Positions 63,326 through 64,000 of a stretch of 64,000 nucleotides of DNA are shown here, piece after piece. The notes beneath the pieces were generated by a model, which saw only the letters and a program-made list of their open reading frames with translations, made no database searches and was not told the origin of the DNA. This stretch comes from an uncultured Clostridia bacterium (GTDB lineage Bacteria; Bacillota; Clostridia; Lachnospirales; Lachnospiraceae). The position numbers and the translations under genes were made by a program. The stretch covers positions 1 through 64,000 of the forward strand of contig CANDNA010000019.1 in NCBI GenBank assembly GCA_947385955.1. The letters run 5' to 3'. Each line of letters opens with the position of its first letter. Position 1 is the stretch's first letter.

Positions 63326-63516
63326 ATCCATCCACCTCCGCTTCTCTTTTGCATGCTCTTCTGATAGCACCTGTATCCGCACAGATAGAGCCGTTTCCTG
63401 CCGCCCCAGATCTGGTACTGCCATGTGCGGTGCCATCCGTAGGGTATGACAAAGCATCGCCCGCAGACGGCGCATCTGTGTTCTTTTATGATTTTGTATC
63501 GGTATATACAGCTCAA
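63322..63516 (-). CDS. small Cys-rich (zinc-finger-like) protein
   Basis: 64 residues from a TTG start at 63516 with AAGGAG eight bases upstream. CAVCG near the middle and LYLCGYRCY near the end give four cysteines as in a zinc-binding treble-clef-like domain; the C-terminal GGGWI is followed by the coupled hydrolase start. A continuous frame to 63624 is open but unsupported. Probably an element DNA- or RNA-binding protein. Confidence 0.55.
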   Translation of the reverse strand: MSCIYRYKIIKEHRCAVCGRCFVIPYGWHRTWQYQIWGGRKRLYLCGYRCYQKSMQKRSGGGWI

Positions 63517-63528
63517 TCTGATTTCTCC

Positions 63529-63557
63529 TTGCGTTTTCCGGCCGTTTCTGATACGAT
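63529..63557 (+). promoter_or_regulatory. candidate plus-strand promoter
   Basis: TTGCGT (63529-63534), 17-base spacer, TACGAT (63552-63557), pointing against all neighbouring genes. Confidence 0.4.
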
Positions 63558-63563
63558 AAGGGA

Positions 63564-63645
63564 AATACAGAATCCGGCAAGCGCCCGGAGATATTTTCTT
63601 ATTCAGCATGTGATGTGTCGCCAAACAGGATCACATGCTTTTTTC
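63564..63645 (+). ncRNA. candidate short antisense RNA
   Basis: About 82 bases from the promoter at 63529-63557 to a terminator at 63605-63645. It contains a CCGG/CCGG hairpin (TCCGGCAAGCGCCCGGA) and the terminator stem AGCATGTGAT/ATCACATGCT with six T. It is complementary to the region just upstream of the Cys-rich/parAB operon. No plus-strand gene precedes it. Confidence 0.4.
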
Positions 63646-63661
63646 TTTTGCTATCGTTCAC
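63599..63661 (-). CDS. possible 20-residue peptide in the operon leader
   Basis: Frame with GTG start at 63661 giving NDSKRKKHVILFGDTSHAE. Its start overlaps the stop of a 14-codon frame at 63658-63702 (ATG, MTLETDELISRIPG) that has GGAGGAAGGG about 12 bases upstream. The two could be remnants of one frameshifted gene. Their region coincides with the hairpin of the candidate antisense RNA. Low confidence. Confidence 0.25.
   Translation of the reverse strand: MNDSKRKKHVILFGDTSHAE
63605..63645 (+). terminator. intrinsic terminator facing the plus strand
   Basis: Perfect 10-bp stem AGCATGTGAT/ATCACATGCT (63605-63614, 63630-63639) with TTTTTTC after it on the plus strand only; all nearby genes are on the minus strand. 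Confidence 0.65.
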
Positions 63662-63727
63662 CCAGGTATCCGTGAAATAAGCTCGTCTGTTTCCAATGTC
63701 ATTTACTTAAGCCCTTCCTCCGTTAAG

Positions 63728-63937
63728 TTAAGCTGAAGAGCCAACGTCCATCAACAGGCTTTCCAGACTGCAATTCAGTATCTTCGCAATCTCTGCGCCA
63801 AGCTGGAGGGACGGGTTTTTCGTCCCCCTCTCAATCTGACACAGCATTGCCTGCGTCACTCCTGCCTGCTCTGCCACGTACGCCTGCGTTAATCCTGCCC
63901 GTTCTCTTTTACGACGGATGTTTTCTCCTACGTTCAC
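63728..63937 (-). CDS. XRE-family (Cro/CI HTH) regulator
   Basis: 69 residues that are essentially one HTH_3 domain: MNVGENIRRKRERAGLTQ start, then TQAMLCQIERGTKNPSLQ. A GTG start at 63937 sits 8 bases after GGAGG; the earlier GTG at 63946 touches the ribosome site. Likely the element's control regulator, first gene of the visible element segment on the minus strand. Confidence 0.85.
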   Translation of the reverse strand: MNVGENIRRKRERAGLTQAYVAEQAGVTQAMLCQIERGTKNPSLQLGAEIAKILNCSLESLLMDVGSSA

Positions 63938-64000
63938 TTTCTCCACCTCCTCAAAATCATGGCTATCAGTATGATATCTGCAACAATTACCAGAATATCC

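Overview
The window looks like chromosome from a low-to-moderate-GC anaerobic Firmicute, most likely a gut Lachnospiraceae-type clostridium. The reasons are AGGAGG ribosome sites throughout, strong TTGACA/TATAAT promoters, Rex, a GGGtGRT protein next to a NifU-like scaffold, MazF downstream of Alr, and stand-alone ClpP-like and YebC genes. No rRNA, tRNA, CRISPR array or complete insertion sequence was seen. Almost all genes lie on the minus strand.

Layout. (1) 1-0.94 kb: three small mobile-element or phage-type genes (HTH, zinc ribbon, DNA adenine methylase cut by the window edge). (2) 1.1-3.6 kb: a D,D-carboxypeptidase-like gene whose stop overlaps the TTG start of a class D beta-lactamase-like lipoprotein. 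(3) 3.7-8.2 kb: leuB-ilvD-ilvB. (4) 8.4-11.0 kb: M15 peptidase, tgt, yajC; then aroC on the plus strand, an AT-rich membrane protein and a one-domain EamA protein. (5) 13.7-20.1 kb: ilvH-ilvC with its own promoter, and metH-ilvB2-ilvH2. The window therefore holds two acetolactate synthase catalytic and two regulatory subunits. (6) 20.3-26.4 kb: a lipoprotein, a VOC protein, small membrane proteins, a C39-like protein, and an operon SPFH - NAD-kinase-like - NrtR-like Nudix regulator with a palindrome over its promoter. (7) 26.9-31.8 kb: GGGtGRT/NifU-like pair and a TrpXYZ-type ABC importer with tandem palindromes at its transcription start. (8) 32.0-42.7 kb: argH, asd, an EAL protein, a DUF234 ATPase relic, topoisomerase III, a left-handed beta-helix protein and a PAS/degenerate-GGDEF protein, packed almost without gaps. 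(9) 42.9-44.4 kb: a plus-strand ABC ATPase/permease pair. (10) 44.5-53.7 kb: Rex, coiled-coil protein, Nnr, Alr, MazF, MBL hydrolase, CBS protein, YebC, zinc-ribbon protein, ClpP-like protease. (11) 53.8-57.8 kb: ABC-F, icd, and a GntR/FCD regulator whose promoter carries a palindromic operator. (12) 57.8-64.0 kb: a subtilisin-like gene cut at its HGTHV motif by an integrated element with a large serine recombinase, ParA/ParB and accessory genes. The element runs past the right edge.

The main biosynthetic theme is branched-chain amino acids (ilvB, ilvD, leuB, ilvH, ilvC) with aroC, metH, asd and argH. The least explained parts are the SPFH/NADK-like/NrtR-like operon, the S8-disrupting element with its possible small antisense RNA, and the structured gap at 31.8-32.0 kb.
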